NCBI GenBank assembly: GCA_013339765.2
Contig: CM023457.1
Coordinates: forward strand, 61,001,355-61,065,354
Length of the DNA: 64,000 nt
Direction: 5' to 3'
Origin: Haemaphysalis longicornis
Taxonomy: Eukaryota > Arthropoda > Arachnida > Ixodida > Ixodidae
The notes under the pieces were generated by a model. The model searched no databases. It worked only from the letters and a program-made list of their open reading frames with translations, and was not told the origin of the DNA. Below are positions 22,058 to 35,310 of the stretch, one piece after another (the stretch's first letter is position 1; every line of letters begins with the position of its first letter). Made by a program: the position numbers and the translations under genes.

Positions 22058-24737
22058 CACTCACAAGCGCGTCCCCAGGAGTGCAACCGGCGCCCAAGGA
22101 ACGAGACCACAATCGTGAAAGCGGCTGTATTTGTTTCAGCTGTACGTCCTAGCAATTCCATTCTTTCACATTACTGGTGATGATATCCTCACTAAGAACC
22201 AGGAAAACATTTTTCTACCCCAGCTCCCTTCATCTCCGGGCTTTTATACCCGTAGCTCGCTAGATCTTCAAAATGGTAGCACCCCAACTTCCCGCATGAC
22301 CTATAATCTGCGTCACCATTGCTTAATCATGATTCGCACTTGTTCGGCAGCACCCCAGTCAACTATATATCGCGAATATGCGTCGCTTTTCGCGCCCCTA
22401 ATTTATTCTTCTGCTGGCATGTCAAGTGTCGTAAAATGTTCTATCTCAGTGACACATCTTCACGGCCTGATCGTGGTTTGTTCTAGAGGCAGTTTGCTTT
22501 GTCGTAAAAGGGTATATTTGTCGCCGCAAAATTCCATTTACTACGTACCCATTTGGAGGAAGAGCAGGAGGACAGATATCGGACAATAAAAATTCCTTGT
22601 GCAGTTAAAACTGTTTCGTTGCTTTGAAGGCAAAAGCATTTTGGCTGTCACTGGCCACGCGTTTTGAAATTCTTGTGCATATTGTTTAATCTCGAGTGTT
22701 TCCGCGTAAAAAAATATTTGCCTTTTTTACGCTATCTACAGAAAGTAGGTAACACACACTTCAAGTGACATTTTCATGGAATCCTCGTAGAGGGTTTAAA
22801 AATACCGAGTTTTCACGAATTTGCCGATTTTTTTTTCTAAATTATTCAAGGCTTCCTTTTAAACCGAAGTGCATAGCATTTCGTCCGTTGGGTAGAGTTG
22901 GTAAGCTCAACTTTCTACTGAAAGAAGTATGGTAAGGACAGCAATGAACGTGATTGAACTTCGCAGTCATTATCAAAAATGGAGAAATAAGAATCTTGGG
23001 GGACTGTTACTCTGACATCACGAATGCGAAAATTCAAACTCCACGTTCAACAGGCGAATGCAACACTTGTGGAATATAATGGACGTGTACGCAAAACCTT
23101 CAACCACCAAACATTTCTCAGCCAAAATTTCATTCACAGGTATGATTGTTTTTAGTTGATTCATAAAATAACAACCACCCCAAAAAGGATAGAAGACCTG
23201 ACCATGTTTACGGGAGCTACGTAAACTAACCAGTCAGCCCTCTCCGTGGGTAGCCGCCGACGCTTCAACAAATACGCGTCTATCTTCGCAATCAGTGTAA
23301 AACAAACCATGTTTTCAGAGGTAAACATGTCTGAAAAACATGAAGCAACGCAAACTTTATAACCGCAGAACCGTTCGTATGAATTTTGCATTGCGGACGC
23401 TGTCTCATGTCGCAACCAGTTTGTAGTTTTGTGCAATCCCAACTGTTATTGCCAAACAGCTAAATATTTGCGTATCAACAGCGCAAAGAAAGAACTGGAG
23501 GTGTTAGTGATAATATTACAATCCCGCATCTCTACGAGATGCTTCCCAAAACAACGCTTGTTTGCACGTCGAGTATGGTAAAACACACAGCGGGAATTGG
23601 CAGGTTAGGGGCCCATCCGACTATTCGTACGCATCTGTTACGAATCTACAAAAAAGATATCTTGATAGTTAACGTTCACTAAGCAAACATCGCCGAACGT
23701 CTGTTGCAGATAACGATTGGGATGCTTATTATTTGGCTATGCGAAGCTCAAACGACAGGCCCCGGATGTAAATATCGGTGTCCATGATGCTTTACTCTCA
23801 AAATGTGTGTGTATAAAGAGGGTGTGTGGTCTGCAATGCAGACACACAAAACGGTTGAAAAAACAGTACGCAAATAAGTTTGCAAGATTTTGTTTCCTAC
23901 GCGCATTCGTGCCTGGGGAAAAGTTTCTTTCTGCAGGGTGTTCTGTGCTGCAAGTAGGGCGTACTGTATTCACCCAGCGATGTGGACAGGAGTGTTGATT
24001 CAACGCGACGCACGAAGCGTGCTCAGTTTCCGCTTTCGTCAGCAAAGGTTGAGAAATGCAGCACTGCTTGCATTGGCTGCTGAAACTTTGACAACCATTG
24101 CTACGTCTTATTTCTTCGGGAGGAAAAAGAATACCCACAATGCATAAGCCCGTAGACGTGCGGGTGGCAAAACGGGGGGACAGTAGCTATAAAAAAAAAC
24201 TATGTCTTACCTTTGTTGTTTTGTCTGCGTCAGCGTGTTCTGAATGCCATTTTGCTTACCGTGCGGGAAAACAGCATCAAATCGTTTGTGTTATATACGA
24301 GGTAAGCGAACTTGACAAGAACATGCCTAAACAACGGTTGCCTATGCTTCCATTTATGCTTGCACAGAATTTTCTTTGGAGCGTTAGAGAAGACCAGTGT
24401 ATTGGCAGGTTTTTACGGTTACACCTCATGCTTGGGCCTGCAAGCTTAATATTTTGCGTTATTTCTTTTTTAGAGGTAGGGTGTAGAACACGTCGCATCT
24501 TTAAGACGCAATGTAAGCGGGGAGGTACGAAAATATATTGTTTATCTGCGAGCAGGAGAGAAGATTGAAACACAGACGTTTGTACATAAAAGTCTCGGAT
24601 GTTCTGAAATTTTCTTTTGAGCCATACAGGATTGGAAGTCGGTATATCCGGAAAATGTGTTTACCGCGATAGCCACATGTTTTCAAGGCGTCTATATAGA
24701 CGGCTTGAAAATATAGACGGCTTGAATACATATTGGG
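22058..24737. other. Unannotated stretch
   Basis: No gene that I can support. Frames up to about 156 codons occur (22131-22589, 24098-24568) but show no domain, no codon bias like the gene at 52 kb and no clear splice context. Near 24690-24725 a short direct repeat (TATAGACGGCTTGAA twice) is present. Confidence 0.5.
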
Positions 24738-26345
24738 TCATGGTTGTGTTGTGTTGTGTTGTGTTTTATGGAACATAAGCAACTTAGGCTATCATGCGCC
24801 AAATTGAAGGTTTTGTGTATTTTGTGGATAAAAACTGTAACAGCGCGTTACAGCGTTACAGCTTGCTTAGAAGCCCTGCTTCTTCTATAAAACTAAAAAC
24901 GGAGGAAATTTTAACAAGTGCGTTTTCTCCTAAAAGTAGACTAGGGTGAAATGGAATGTGTTCGTCGTAGAACAGCCTAAAAATACTTTTTTTTCTCGGG
25001 ACCTCAAATTTCGTACATGAGAGTAACATGTGGTTACTGTTAGCTCTTGGTCCGCAGTCCTCACATCTCGGTTTATCTTCTTTCATAAGAAGTAAGTTAT
25101 GTGTCAGATGTGTATGTCCAATGCGGAGACGACATCAAATAACTTCTGTGAAGCGTTCTTCATGTTTGCTCGATTCCCACTCTGCTATAGTGGGTTTAAC
25201 TATGGGAAGTTTGTTGTTTGTTTCGTTATCCCATGAGGACTGCCATGTTTCTCTCAGTTTACTCTATAATAATTTCATACAGTCGCTATGAGGAATATGT
25301 ACTTGGGTTACTGTTTTGCTACCAGCCTGTGCAGCACAGTGCATCGGCTCTCTCATTACCATTGATCTCAACATGGCTAGGAACCCAGCACAACTTAATT
25401 TCCTGTCCCTGTGTTTTTGCTGTCACTAAATTGTGTATTATGTCTCCTATTATGGGTTGAGCTGCACTTTTTGTAATGTAGGGCAGTGATTGCCGCTGAG
25501 CGAGTCTGTGTAGATAACACTTTTCGGAATGCTTTCCTTCCTTATTCTTCTGGCAGCCACAGCAATGGCATAAGACTCCGACTGTGAAAACAAGAGGCGC
25601 ACTGAGGTAACCTGATCACCTTCTCCCCATTTACGTTCTATTATTGCACTCCCAGCATAGCATGATGTTTTTGGAAGCCGTCTGGGTAAATGAGGTGTAG
25701 CCTTTGTATTTTTCGTTTAGTGCTAAAAACTTCCTGTATAGTGTTCGCGCGGCGTTTTCTTTTTTTGAAAGTGCGTCAGTGTAAAATCCCACGCAGATGG
25801 GAATGTATACCAAGGTGGTAGTTGTTTTGTTCTTTGGGCAGTCCCAGGTAATGTGTCCAGCATATTAAGGTTCTTGGCATTCCTCTTCAAATCGAAGGAG
25901 CAATGGTCTAATAGCTTGGGGTTTGGTTATTAAACAGTGTCCTAGACGGGCATTTCGTAACTATGGGATAGCACAGATGCTTCGGTAGTGAACGTATCTT
26001 TAGGATGTATGACCATGTCAGCATGGTTCTTCTGTATGCAAGTGGTGGTTCATTGGTATCAACATAAATACTGCTAATGGGTGATGTAAACCTAAATTAA
26101 CCTAAATTAATGTACGGGGTCCAGTCGTTTCAAGTAGGACTGCCTGGCTGAGCCATACACAATGCAACCATAGTCTAAGCAAGAGCGAACAACGGAGCGA
26201 TAAACTTGTAGAAGGCATAATCTGTCGGAACCCCAGTGTTTGCGCGACAGAAACTTGAGTATATTTAGAGCTCGGGATGCAGCAGTGTCCTGTGCTCGTA
26301 AATCGCCGCTTTGATGCTTAGGTGCATTAAAAAGCATATTTCCAG
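24738..26345 (-). mobile_element. RNase H-bearing non-LTR retrotransposon (I/R1/Jockey-like), 5'-truncated
   Basis: Read on the minus strand the domains are in LINE order. At 26337-26107 is the reverse-transcriptase thumb (ALNILKFLSRKHWGSD, then VVRSCLDYGCIVYG and LKRLD). At about 25600-25500 is the RNase H segment ending in VIYTDSLSGN. At about 25390-25330 is WVPSHVEINGNERADAL, the end of RNase H. At 25086-24856 is a terminal Cys/His segment (CEDCGPRANSNHMLLSC). Stops and frameshifts separate the pieces, so it is dead. The 3' end carries an (ACAAC)n tail visible as TGTGTTGTGTTGTG near 24746-24770. The 5' half is missing. Clade is uncertain without a tree. Confidence 0.88.
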
Positions 26346-27171
26346 CAATTCAGTTATTTTGCCAGCTTCTGGCTCATCTGAATAATTTCAAGCTGTATCC
26401 CGCACAAGTTCGCAACACACGAGGAGAGAGTAAACAACTTTCTTAGAGCTTCGCTCAGAAGATCGTGTGTAACTCGTCTTTACTGCCTTTTTTGCGAGAT
26501 TCAGAGCTCATAGCTCCTTGATAAGTATTCAAAGGGTGAAGGCTTCCGTAAAGTATTTTTGAGGTGCTTTTTGAGAGGGTTAACAGTCTAATGCTACGTA
26601 TCAAGCAGCAGGCCCCTACACGCACAGCGCACAGCAGGAAATAAAACGGTGTCTTTTATTTCTTTTGTTGTTGTTGACTTGTATCAGATGCATGTTTTTT
26701 TCTGTGCCCAACGCATTATTTTTCTTCGCAGTCACAAACGTCTTATTAGCAGGTGGGGATGTTTCGGAGGCTCACAAAGTTGGTGTGGATATTTTCTTCG
26801 GACTGTAAAGCATACAGTACTTTCTTCAGAATCTGGCTTTCGTTATGGCTGCATACAAGGAGGTCCATATCCGCAGCATGCGTTGTTTATTCGCATGCCA
26901 ATGGAATGAAAATGTTTGTGCTAGGCAACCGCGAAACGGCGCAGGCAACATGTCGAGAGTACTTGAAGGCGGCTTTTGTGCCCCGAATTTCTGTCATAAG
27001 CATCGTTATCGTAACGAACGGAATCTAATCCCAAACAGTTACGATATGATTGCGGTGTTGAAGACTTGATATACTCGCTAACGAACGCAATAAATAGTAT
27101 ACGTGCCGGTTTTCAGTATAACAAGAATTGAAAAAAAAAAGACTACTCTTACTCTCTTGTCCGGACTGAGA
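26346..27171. other. Unannotated stretch
   Basis: Nothing recognised apart from short frames without motifs. The 5' junction of the LINE at 24738-26345 must lie close to the left edge but is not marked by a visible target duplication. Confidence 0.5.
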
Positions 27172-27340
27172 AGCCCGTCCGGTTTTTACCAGCTCGGTTT
27201 TACTTTTCAATAAAGTTTTCTCCCCCTCCGTATCCGCCTCCTCTCCTCGGTTTACCAGCCCGTCCGGTTCTTACCAGCTCGGTTTTACTTTTAAATAAAG
27301 TTTTCTCCTTCGCCGTATCCGCCTCCTCTCCTTGAGTGCG
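27172..27340 (+). repeat. Two-unit tandem repeat, each with an AATAAAGTTTTCTC signal
   Basis: AGCCCGTCCGG, then ACCAGCTCGGTTTTACTTTT, then AATAAAGTTTTCTCC and CCGTATCCGCCTCCTCTCC occurs twice with a period of about 85 bases (starting near 27172 and 27257). Each unit carries a canonical AATAAA. It looks like a transposon or gene 3' end duplicated in tandem. Confidence 0.7.
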
Positions 27341-28505
27341 CTTTTGTATAACGCATATTAGGAAGATGTGGCTGTGGGAAATCTACCGAAATATCCCTAC
27401 AGGTCTGAAGAAACATAGTGTTAATGTATTTTTACCATACACTTGACTCGTTTTGCTCAATAAGCCTCCATTCTGGTTAGAAGCTTGGTATAAAACCGGC
27501 ACGCGCATATACGCAGAGTAGGTTATTTGCAACTCAACCTACATTTTTTGCGCTCCATAGTGCTTGTCGGGCATACTTTCATGCCATGACAACGTAAAGT
27601 GATGTGACACAATACTTTCCAGTGTTCGGTAAAGGTTGCAAAAACTGTTTTACATTACACACCATTACCGCAAATCGTAATGTTTTTTACCAAAGCCGAC
27701 AGCCCGGAAGGCCTTGACTTTGTTTTGGACTTGCATTTTCGCTGCTTTCGGTTATTATACTCTGGCTGTTCCCTTTGTTCGAAAGATGGCTGATTACAGA
27801 AGCTGGCGCCTAGCCCCGACTCTTCGCGCTCCGCACAGTACCGGCTTCGTAGGAATGGGGCTACGCCAGCAATTTGGTTTCTTCCGCAGCGGTATCAAAA
27901 ACTATACTTGAAATCCCGCCTTGAGCTAGTGTATGCGATTTTAAGTGTTTTACTGTGACAAAACGTGGCGCATTCTAAATATCTGGTGCGGACAAGCATC
28001 AAAAGTCAGCCAACCGCAAAGAAACAGCAGGGAGAGCGAGCCCGAGTGAAGCAGACGACAAATGCGAGAATCCCTAAGCCGATGTCACATAGGCGCGCTT
28101 CGCAGCGCCGCCCGTGGTCGCGCTCACCGCCAATAATCTTTGCCTAACGCGTGAGCGAAAAATGGCCAAACAGCCACTCTCCTGTTGCTCTCTCGCACCC
28201 TTTACCGCTCCGTAGCCTTCCTACGTGCTTTCATGTCCGCCAGCCAGCGCCGCTTCTCGGAAACTATGCAAAATAATTGACAGTTTGTTTAGAATTCCCC
28301 AGGCGGCGCTCGGACGCATTCGACGCAAGCTGACAGACACACGCCGTAAAAGTGGGTGCAGTGTTCGCGACTCGCGAGCAGTGACGTAAGGTGAGACGTC
28401 CACCGGCGCATGCCACATAGCGGATGAGTGCCTGAACTAAGCGTCCCTACCACGCCCATTGGAAAGCGGGCGACGCGTTAGGCAATGTTTATGCAGGCGG
28501 CGTTG
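27341..28505. other. Unannotated stretch before copy B
   Basis: No gene recognised. GC content rises from about 27960 onward. Homology to copy A starts at about 28506. Confidence 0.5.
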
Positions 28506-29124
28506 GCCGTGGCTGCGCGAGCCAGTGAAAGTTTGCGTGAAAGTCTGCATGAAAGTCGTGAAAGTTTGCGGCGAGGGAGGGGAAGGGGCAGTATGTTGTG
28601 CCCGCATGAGGGGCTCGACGGCGCGGGGCTTGGCGTTCTCTTAAGACGCAGTTCGCGGTCCTTTCCTGAGACGTACTTCGTGCCGCCGACGTAGAAACTC
28701 ATCATCGCTGCCGTCGAGAGAACCCACGAGTGAGTGCTGCCTCAGCGGACTGCCGCTGCGCCCAAATGTCGCATTAGAGAGTATCGTAATATCCAGCTAA
28801 CTTTTTATCGTTGTTTTCTTGCCCCCTAACCATTTTCCTTTGTCCTCATACACATTAATGAATTTGACTCTGTACTTCTTGTGGTATTTCAAGCAGTAAT
28901 GTTGTGTTTACATATCGATACTATTATTTACGGAATTACCACTATGAGTGCAATCATTCCGTTACTTTCCAACAGCTTTCAGGTGAACAAGTCTGCTTTT
29001 TTAAAGCGAAGCTTTTCATGCTTGTGCTTTCTATGCCTGCGAAGAAGCTATGAAGCTTTCTATGAAGCGCCTGTAACGACGCTTTCTATGCCTGCTTGCT
29101 ACGTCTGTTTCTATGATGGTGTTC

Positions 29125-29335
29125 GACGACGCGTGAGAACTCACAGCAGAAAGCCAACTTTACAGAATGAGTTTCCCAAAACGAGGATAATGATAATCGA
29201 AAGCGCATCAAGCGCCCTAAAAAAAATAAAACGCCTCCCTTGGTGGGAATATAACCTCGGTCCCTCGCGTTCCGACGTCGACGTCTGTCGGATTGTGCCA
29301 TTCCGACATGGCCGAAGCAGTCTTTTGACTTTGTG
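29125..29335 (-). mobile_element. tRNA-headed SINE-like repeat, copy B paralogue
   Basis: This is the paralogous counterpart of 1655-1845, carried by the segmental duplication and so not an independent insertion. The box-A-like core (GGCACAATCCGACAG) and the ACCGAGGTTATATTCCC box-B-like segment are both recognisable on the minus strand. Small substitutions and one or two extra A residues distinguish it from copy A. Confidence 0.5.
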
Positions 29336-32048
29336 ATTTTGACTCAAATTGCGTGGGAGAAAACTTCGCGTTTAGACGACCTTCCTCTACGAAAGCGGCT
29401 TTGATTTTGTGCAGCCACGGCGCTTCTATACCAGTCAAAAAACACGGTGCACGGTCAGCGTATCCGCGCATGCGCACAACCAGTTTCGTTCCCTCTGCGC
29501 GCGCGTAATGGCACCGGTCGGCTACCGGGTACGGTGCCGGGTCAGGTTCTCCGCTCCGCTGTGATTCCATAGTAAAAGAAAGTGTTCCACGCTACGCAAT
29601 TAGTGCAGCACACAAAGACATGCTTTTGTTACAAGGGTGACAAAAATTGGCTTTGAAAGCAGGGAGGCGGATGTCTGTTATAAAGAATCAAAACTTTATC
29701 AGGTTCTGCTGTCCCGTCCTAGTAACAGGAAAACAAACTCCCATGGTGCCAACGAAAGTGTTATAGAATTTTTAGTGCGCTTCAAGCATGAGCTGTAACT
29801 ATCCCGGCTGCGTGGACGTAATTGAATTAGCATGGTAGAGTAGGCACAATTAACGTCTTTGCTTAAGTTAACCCCGTAAATTTCATTCATTCAATTGAAT
29901 GGGACAGGTAGTTGGATTTGGCAATGGCTTTTACAAGCGTCCGAAAATTGCCTCCTTTTATACGGTTGTGTTATAAAACAACCGTATTCTTTCAGTATTG
30001 CTGTTGGAACCCGGCGGTTATGAAATGAAAAAATTGCAGCTACACTTGATCAGGGTGAGATACTGAACATTTGTTTGTTTATTTTATTTCATTATTTGAA
30101 GCATAAGCTACTGTACCAAAAAAGCAGCTACCAGTTTCAGTGATCAAAATGCCAGGGCTTCAATTTCGTATGCTTCAATTACCAAATTGGAACTAAAATC
30201 ACCGCTACAAGAAGCGGCCAGAGGCCAGGTCTCGCTAAGTAGGAAAACAGAGAAGGTGCGCACGGCGGATTGGGCAATCAGATGTATCGTGAGTAGAATT
30301 TGCGGTTGCTTTCTATGGGGAGGGCTGAGAGGCAGAGTCCACGCCCTAGAGGAGAAGGGGGTATTGTTATTGCCAAACGTGGCTGGAGCCATTGAATACC
30401 CTTTACAAGCGGTCTGATCGTATAGGAGGTATTCATTGGTGTGGAATTCATGCAGGCAACCATGTATGTGCGCCGCCAACTCTGTGGCCCAGCGTCTGTT
30501 GCTAAGGCGACGTTGTGCGCACGGCCCGCAGATCAGGCACCCCTCTTCTCCTACATGCCTTCATGGCGGCCAGGCAGGCCGCTGGCCGCGACGTGACCTT
30601 GTGTTTTCCTGCGAGGCGTGTGCGAGTAATTCGATAGTCAGTTGAACGGCGATAGCGTTGGTTACGCGATAAGTATGGTTCCGCTCATAAGTGTGACAGC
30701 CTTATGTGCAATTCAACCCCAGCCTCTGCGCACACCTACGAGCGAGTGCGAGTTGGTCGTGTCACAAAGGTTGCAACGTGAGCGCAGTGGTCCGTTTGAC
30801 AGCAGGAACTGCATCATTTCCGAACTGGTGCCCACTGAACGCAAAGTAATACCAGAGTCCTTCAATTCTTTTCTGGTCATGAAACTTCCGGCCAGGTTTC
30901 GTACGGGGACAAAGGCTGCCGCGAGGGGCCCCACCGCAGATCGGAGGGCATCGGGCGGCCGCCGCTGCTCTGTAGCCAGACCGGCAGGCAGGAACGCAGC
31001 AGCAGCAACTCCGCTCACACCAAATCTTTTCGCCACTCGCAAAATGAAAAGACCATTTGAGCGGCTCACGACACGTAAACCGAAAGCGCACTGCTGATAA
31101 GGCGGCGAGCTTCCGTTCCCTGGCAAACGCGCTCCGATCATTTCCCCGGCTGCCCTCCGATCAACACCAGCGCCGCGGCGCGGCCTTCCTGGGAAGCGCA
31201 CGAGGCTCTCCCATAGCGCGACGGCGGAGTTTATTGACGAGAAAAGCATTGAAGGACTCCGGTAATACCTAGACGCCAAGTACTATTGAGTGCAGCACGC
31301 TTAGATCTATTTATCGCCAGACGCGTATGAAGTCGCCGCCGCCTCAGATCAGCTGATTGCCAGCCGCCGCGCTCTAATATCAGAGGTGAGTTGGTTTGCT
31401 AAATGTGAAACGTTCAGCGCACGAGAAAGCCAGCGCTATATCGGCGTACACGTGAAACATTTCTCCAAAGAAATCATTCGTTTTTTGCACTCAACCACGT
31501 ATTAGAGGACACTTACCAGACACAAAGTCATGGATACGGTGCGGGTGCACTTGCGTCGACATCCGCGGCGGCAGCCAACTGCAGCGTCGGACTTATGCGC
31601 GCCGTTACCAGCCAAGGTTTCATCCTCCAGTGCTGCGAAGTGCTCGAGGGCAGGTAACGCGCCACCACATAATGTGAGTACGATTAATGAAATATCTGTT
31701 GACGCCACTACCGATAGTCTGGTTGAAACACAGCAGCCGATGGACGCTGATGTTTTTTCCGCGAGATTCGGGAGCAAGACGCATTGCGCTGGCACAGTGG
31801 CACGGACATGGCGGTTTTCAGTGTTGCCAAGCGAACAAATCGCCCGCTAAATGTTTCAATGAATAGCACCTATATGGCTAGACCTAAGGAACCTCAGGCG
31901 GAAATGCGTGGGGATGACGATTGCAGTCACTAGAAATCAGTTCAGAGAAGATAAGAATAAAGTGGAAGGAAGGAAATCAAGTCAAAAAAGCACACTCGAG
32001 CACGGACCGGGCAAAACTGCGAGGACCGGAAAGCTGGCAAACGAAGTT

Positions 32049-32800
32049 GATCCGTCCGCGCGACTGTCGAAGTGGCTTCTCTCCACGCGTACATACACCC
32101 ATAAGTATTACTGGTCAGCGGCAAAGTGCCAAAAGGAGTACAAAATGCGAAACCCCAGGTCACTGCGCACGTAATCATTATCTTCGCTAATTCTCTGTTT
32201 TTTTTTTATTTGCGCAATTTCTCTCCTCTCGCCCCCAGGAAGCAAGCTGTGACCAGTCCAAAATGTGTCCGAATCGACTGGCGTTACTGGCTACACGTAC
32301 CTCCGCGACATCGGCGTTCACATTTTTCTTTGTTCACATTTCGGGCTCTCGTTTGTTAACGGTAAGAACTTCGATGCGACAGAGCCCACTCGTCGTTGCT
32401 GCTTACTGAATTACAAGCTGGCGTAGTGGTTACTGAAGCTCAAGCTCAAGAAATCAGCGAGCGATGATGCTAAATTTCCCTCCAATCCGCGATTTCAAAA
32501 ATTTGTCTCCCCCCGGCATCGACAACATATATAAGAATATTGGTCAGCGACAAGATATCAAAGCAGTGAGGAAATTCCGAACCTTGAGTCCGATGTGCAG
32601 GCAAGCATTATCTTCCGCTAGCTTCCTCAACTGCTGCTTTTTATTTCTTTCCTGACTTTTTAGTTTTCGCCGCAAAGGCACATGATATGACCTGGCCGCA
32701 ATGAAGTTTTCAAAACTACTGGCCTAACCGGCTATACTTTCTCCCGCGACCTGGGCTCTCAGTGTTACTGGCCCCTTTTCGGGCCTTGAGTACACCAATT
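32049..32800 (+). repeat. Internal tandem units i and ii of copy B
   Basis: The two diverged units recur in copy B at about 32049-32365 and 32478-32800. The TATA-like ATATATAAGA of unit ii is kept. The splice-donor-like junction of unit i is changed from CAG|GTAATC to CAC|GTAATC, while unit ii keeps GTGCAG|GCAAGC. The mixed conservation argues against strong selection on these sites. Confidence 0.55.
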
Positions 32801-34244
32801 TTGATTTAGCAGAGCCCGCCACATCTTACTACATCAGATCCCACGCGAACGCAAAAGTAGCCATGTGCTGGCAAAATCTTTGTGATGCTATTTACGTACT
32901 TACAGTCCAAATTCGGGGTGTTTTCATAGGGCTGCGCCCCTTGACTTTCACATTGACGAGAATGGTACGACTCACGCGCGTGCTACAAGTTTGGTGCGGC
33001 ACAGTAGAGTTTTCGTGCGTTCCAGCAAAGCTCGTCCTCCTCAAACAAGGTACGGCAAGCCGGAGCATGTCTGCTGCGCGGGCCCTCGTTGCGTACGGTT
33101 CGCGCCCGCGGCAGTTGCAAAATCCGGAATAAACTGGTTCTAGGATCGCCGTGTTCAGACTTCACTCTGTAAACAGACTCCTTCCGCTGACAACACTGCT
33201 TTCCCCCCCTCTCAAAGTCAACGTGCGCTGGCTATAGCGAGACTGGGGAATGGACTTCTTGTGCGTCTGTACTTTGTTCGGGCTGTCCCGAAAGCACTTT
33301 AAGGCGGTGGTATCCTTAGCGCTTCTGTGTATAATTTCCGCCCTTTCAGTGAACCGTGTTAGACCGCTTCGGTCCTCCGTAAGGAGCGTCATTGCGCCCG
33401 AGTCATGCTGTGTACCCGCAAGGGTGCTTTTCCTGTGTCGTTTCTGTTCATCTTTCGCCATGCAGTAAACCAGTTAAGTTTTTTGCTCTCGTCTCTTTGT
33501 AGTCAACACCGAGGCAACTATTCGGCTGGAACGGATTCATGACGAAGGCGACTGAGCCCGGTTCGGAGACACCTTCGTAAATGTGACAAGGGTGAGGGCT
33601 TTTCTTTCCTCTTCCCCCTCTTCCAGTTGAAACGCACATGAGAATCAGGCCAGACGTAGTTAAGGACTCTAGAGGATTTTCCACCGCCTGCCGAGATCTT
33701 CACAGCGCTCCAAAGTCCCAACACGCCAGACAGTTTGTTCGCCGCCGACAGGTCACCGCCCGAGGCTGCTGGGATCCGAGTCCGTGAATTCGTGCTCGAA
33801 TGCTTGTTCCTGAGCCTCACCGGCAGGCTGCAGCAAACCAAACTCTGTGATGACAAAATTATTTACCAGTTTGACAGAGAGAGGGGGGGAAGGGAGAGGG
33901 AGGAAGGAAAGGAGGGAGGGAGGGAGGGGAGACGAAAGTTCATTTACGCGACAGATGTACGGGCTACCGAACGGGTTGCGTAGGTTTCCTTATGTGTAAG
34001 AATTACTGCTAAGCCAACTGTCTTCAGCAAATTCAACCTTTCTCAGCAGAATTTTGTTCTGCGCTTCGGCCGTTACCGCGCAATTTTCGGCGAGAAATTG
34101 GGTGTAACCTGAATAATAAAGTGCGTTCTGGGGAATATCGCCTGCGGGAAGGGGTAGTATACTAATTTGGCCACAGAATAAAAAGAAAAAAGGAAGTTTC
34201 AGTTCCGTGGTCCTGTAAACGCACATAGAAATCCTCCATTGCAC

Positions 34245-34370
34245 ATCACCATCATCACCACTGTCGTCGTCGTCATCGCCTTATTTACATCCACTGCAGG
34301 ACGAAGAACTCTCGCAAACACTAACAACCACTCCTGCCCTGCGATTTCTTACATGCCCATTTACACACGG
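34245..34370 (-). mobile_element. RTE-like LINE 3' scrap, copy B paralogue
   Basis: This is the paralogue of 7131-7265. The microsatellite is shorter and interrupted (ATCACCATCATCACCA, then GTCGTCGTC) and is followed by CATCCACTGCAGGACGAAG. That is closer to the common consensus than copy A. Confidence 0.4.
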
Positions 34371-34923
34371 TCAACCGGTGCTTGAAGATATTCACTGTTT
34401 TATAATAACTAACGTCATGCATGCGTAAAAAAGTGCTGGCGCGCAGAGATGTTGCGAAAGTTTTGCTGAATTTTCTGGCAAAAATAAGCGACGAGCCAGA
34501 TAACGAATTGCGAGCTGCATATATAATCCCCGCACTCGGCTTTTTGATTACGCCCTTGAGCGAATTTAAACCGGCGACGCTCGCTTAATGACTTGAGCAT
34601 CTCGGGTCAAGGACCGCCAGCACCTTTACTGCGTGCTCTGCACGCACTTATTTCTCATCTTGTGTTCTTTTCCTAGGGGCCGTTATTTTCTTATCTGGTG
34701 AGAACAAATCAATACGCGCTTGTCGATGCAAATGGGTAGAAATTCGGGCGCCGATAAGAATGCCGAGTCAGAAAGGGTGCGTTTGCTCTCATGTAGTACT
34801 AATAAAAAAGACAGCTTCCAGTGATAATAAAAGGGAGGAAAAAGCTCCTCCGGCGCGTGCCGCCCGGCATGACCTTCGCCCAGCCGTTTAAGCGGAGCCG
34901 AGCCTCGCTCGGCTATAGAGACC

Positions 34924-34966
34924 AAGGAGGTTAAAAAAAATTGCAATTTTTTTTTTAACCTCCTTG
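34924..34966. mobile_element. 43-bp palindromic insertion with 9-bp target duplication, copy B
   Basis: AAGGAGGTTAAAAAAAATTG and its reverse complement form a near-perfect palindrome centred on TTGCAA at 34941-34946. The direct repeat ATAGAGACC lies on both sides (34915-34923 and 34967-34975). Copy A has no such insert. A 9-bp target duplication is typical of Mutator-like elements, so this could be a minimal foldback remnant; that family call is inference. Confidence 0.65.
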
Positions 34967-35267
34967 ATAGAGACCGACGCCGAGTTCGCGAAGCCGGTTT
35001 CCGCCGGTTATAGCGCGTGCTTACGCAGTACACTTTGGGAGAGATGTGAAAGCCCGCGCACAAAACGACCGCGGCTAGATGTCAGTCACGGAGAACTTTC
35101 AACGGCAAGTTGGGAAATCCGTGTCAGGAGCAACAGCCTGGTCTCCGACGAAGGGAGAGGGGCCACCAGCTCTGCTCCTTTCTCCAGCCTTGCACCACTA
35201 TGCAAGCTGCGACCAATTTTCAGACGATAGTCTTTCTTTCTTGGGCTACTTAAACCAGAAATTTTGG

Positions 35268-35310
35268 TCTGTCTGTATGTCTGTCTGTCTGTCCGTCTGT
35301 CTCTGTCTGT
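35268..35310 (+). repeat. (GTCT)n microsatellite
   Basis: About ten GTCT units with small interruptions. It may be the 3' tail of a retroelement, since (TCTG)n follows AATAAAG-type ends elsewhere in the window (minus strand at 58769-58800). Confidence 0.8.

Noticed and set aside
21827..22161. YLFI-repeat frames in (TAAA)n tracts (also 10301-10750 and 38043-38305)
   Set aside because: Translations of a tetranucleotide tail; mimic hydrophobic proteins but are not genes.
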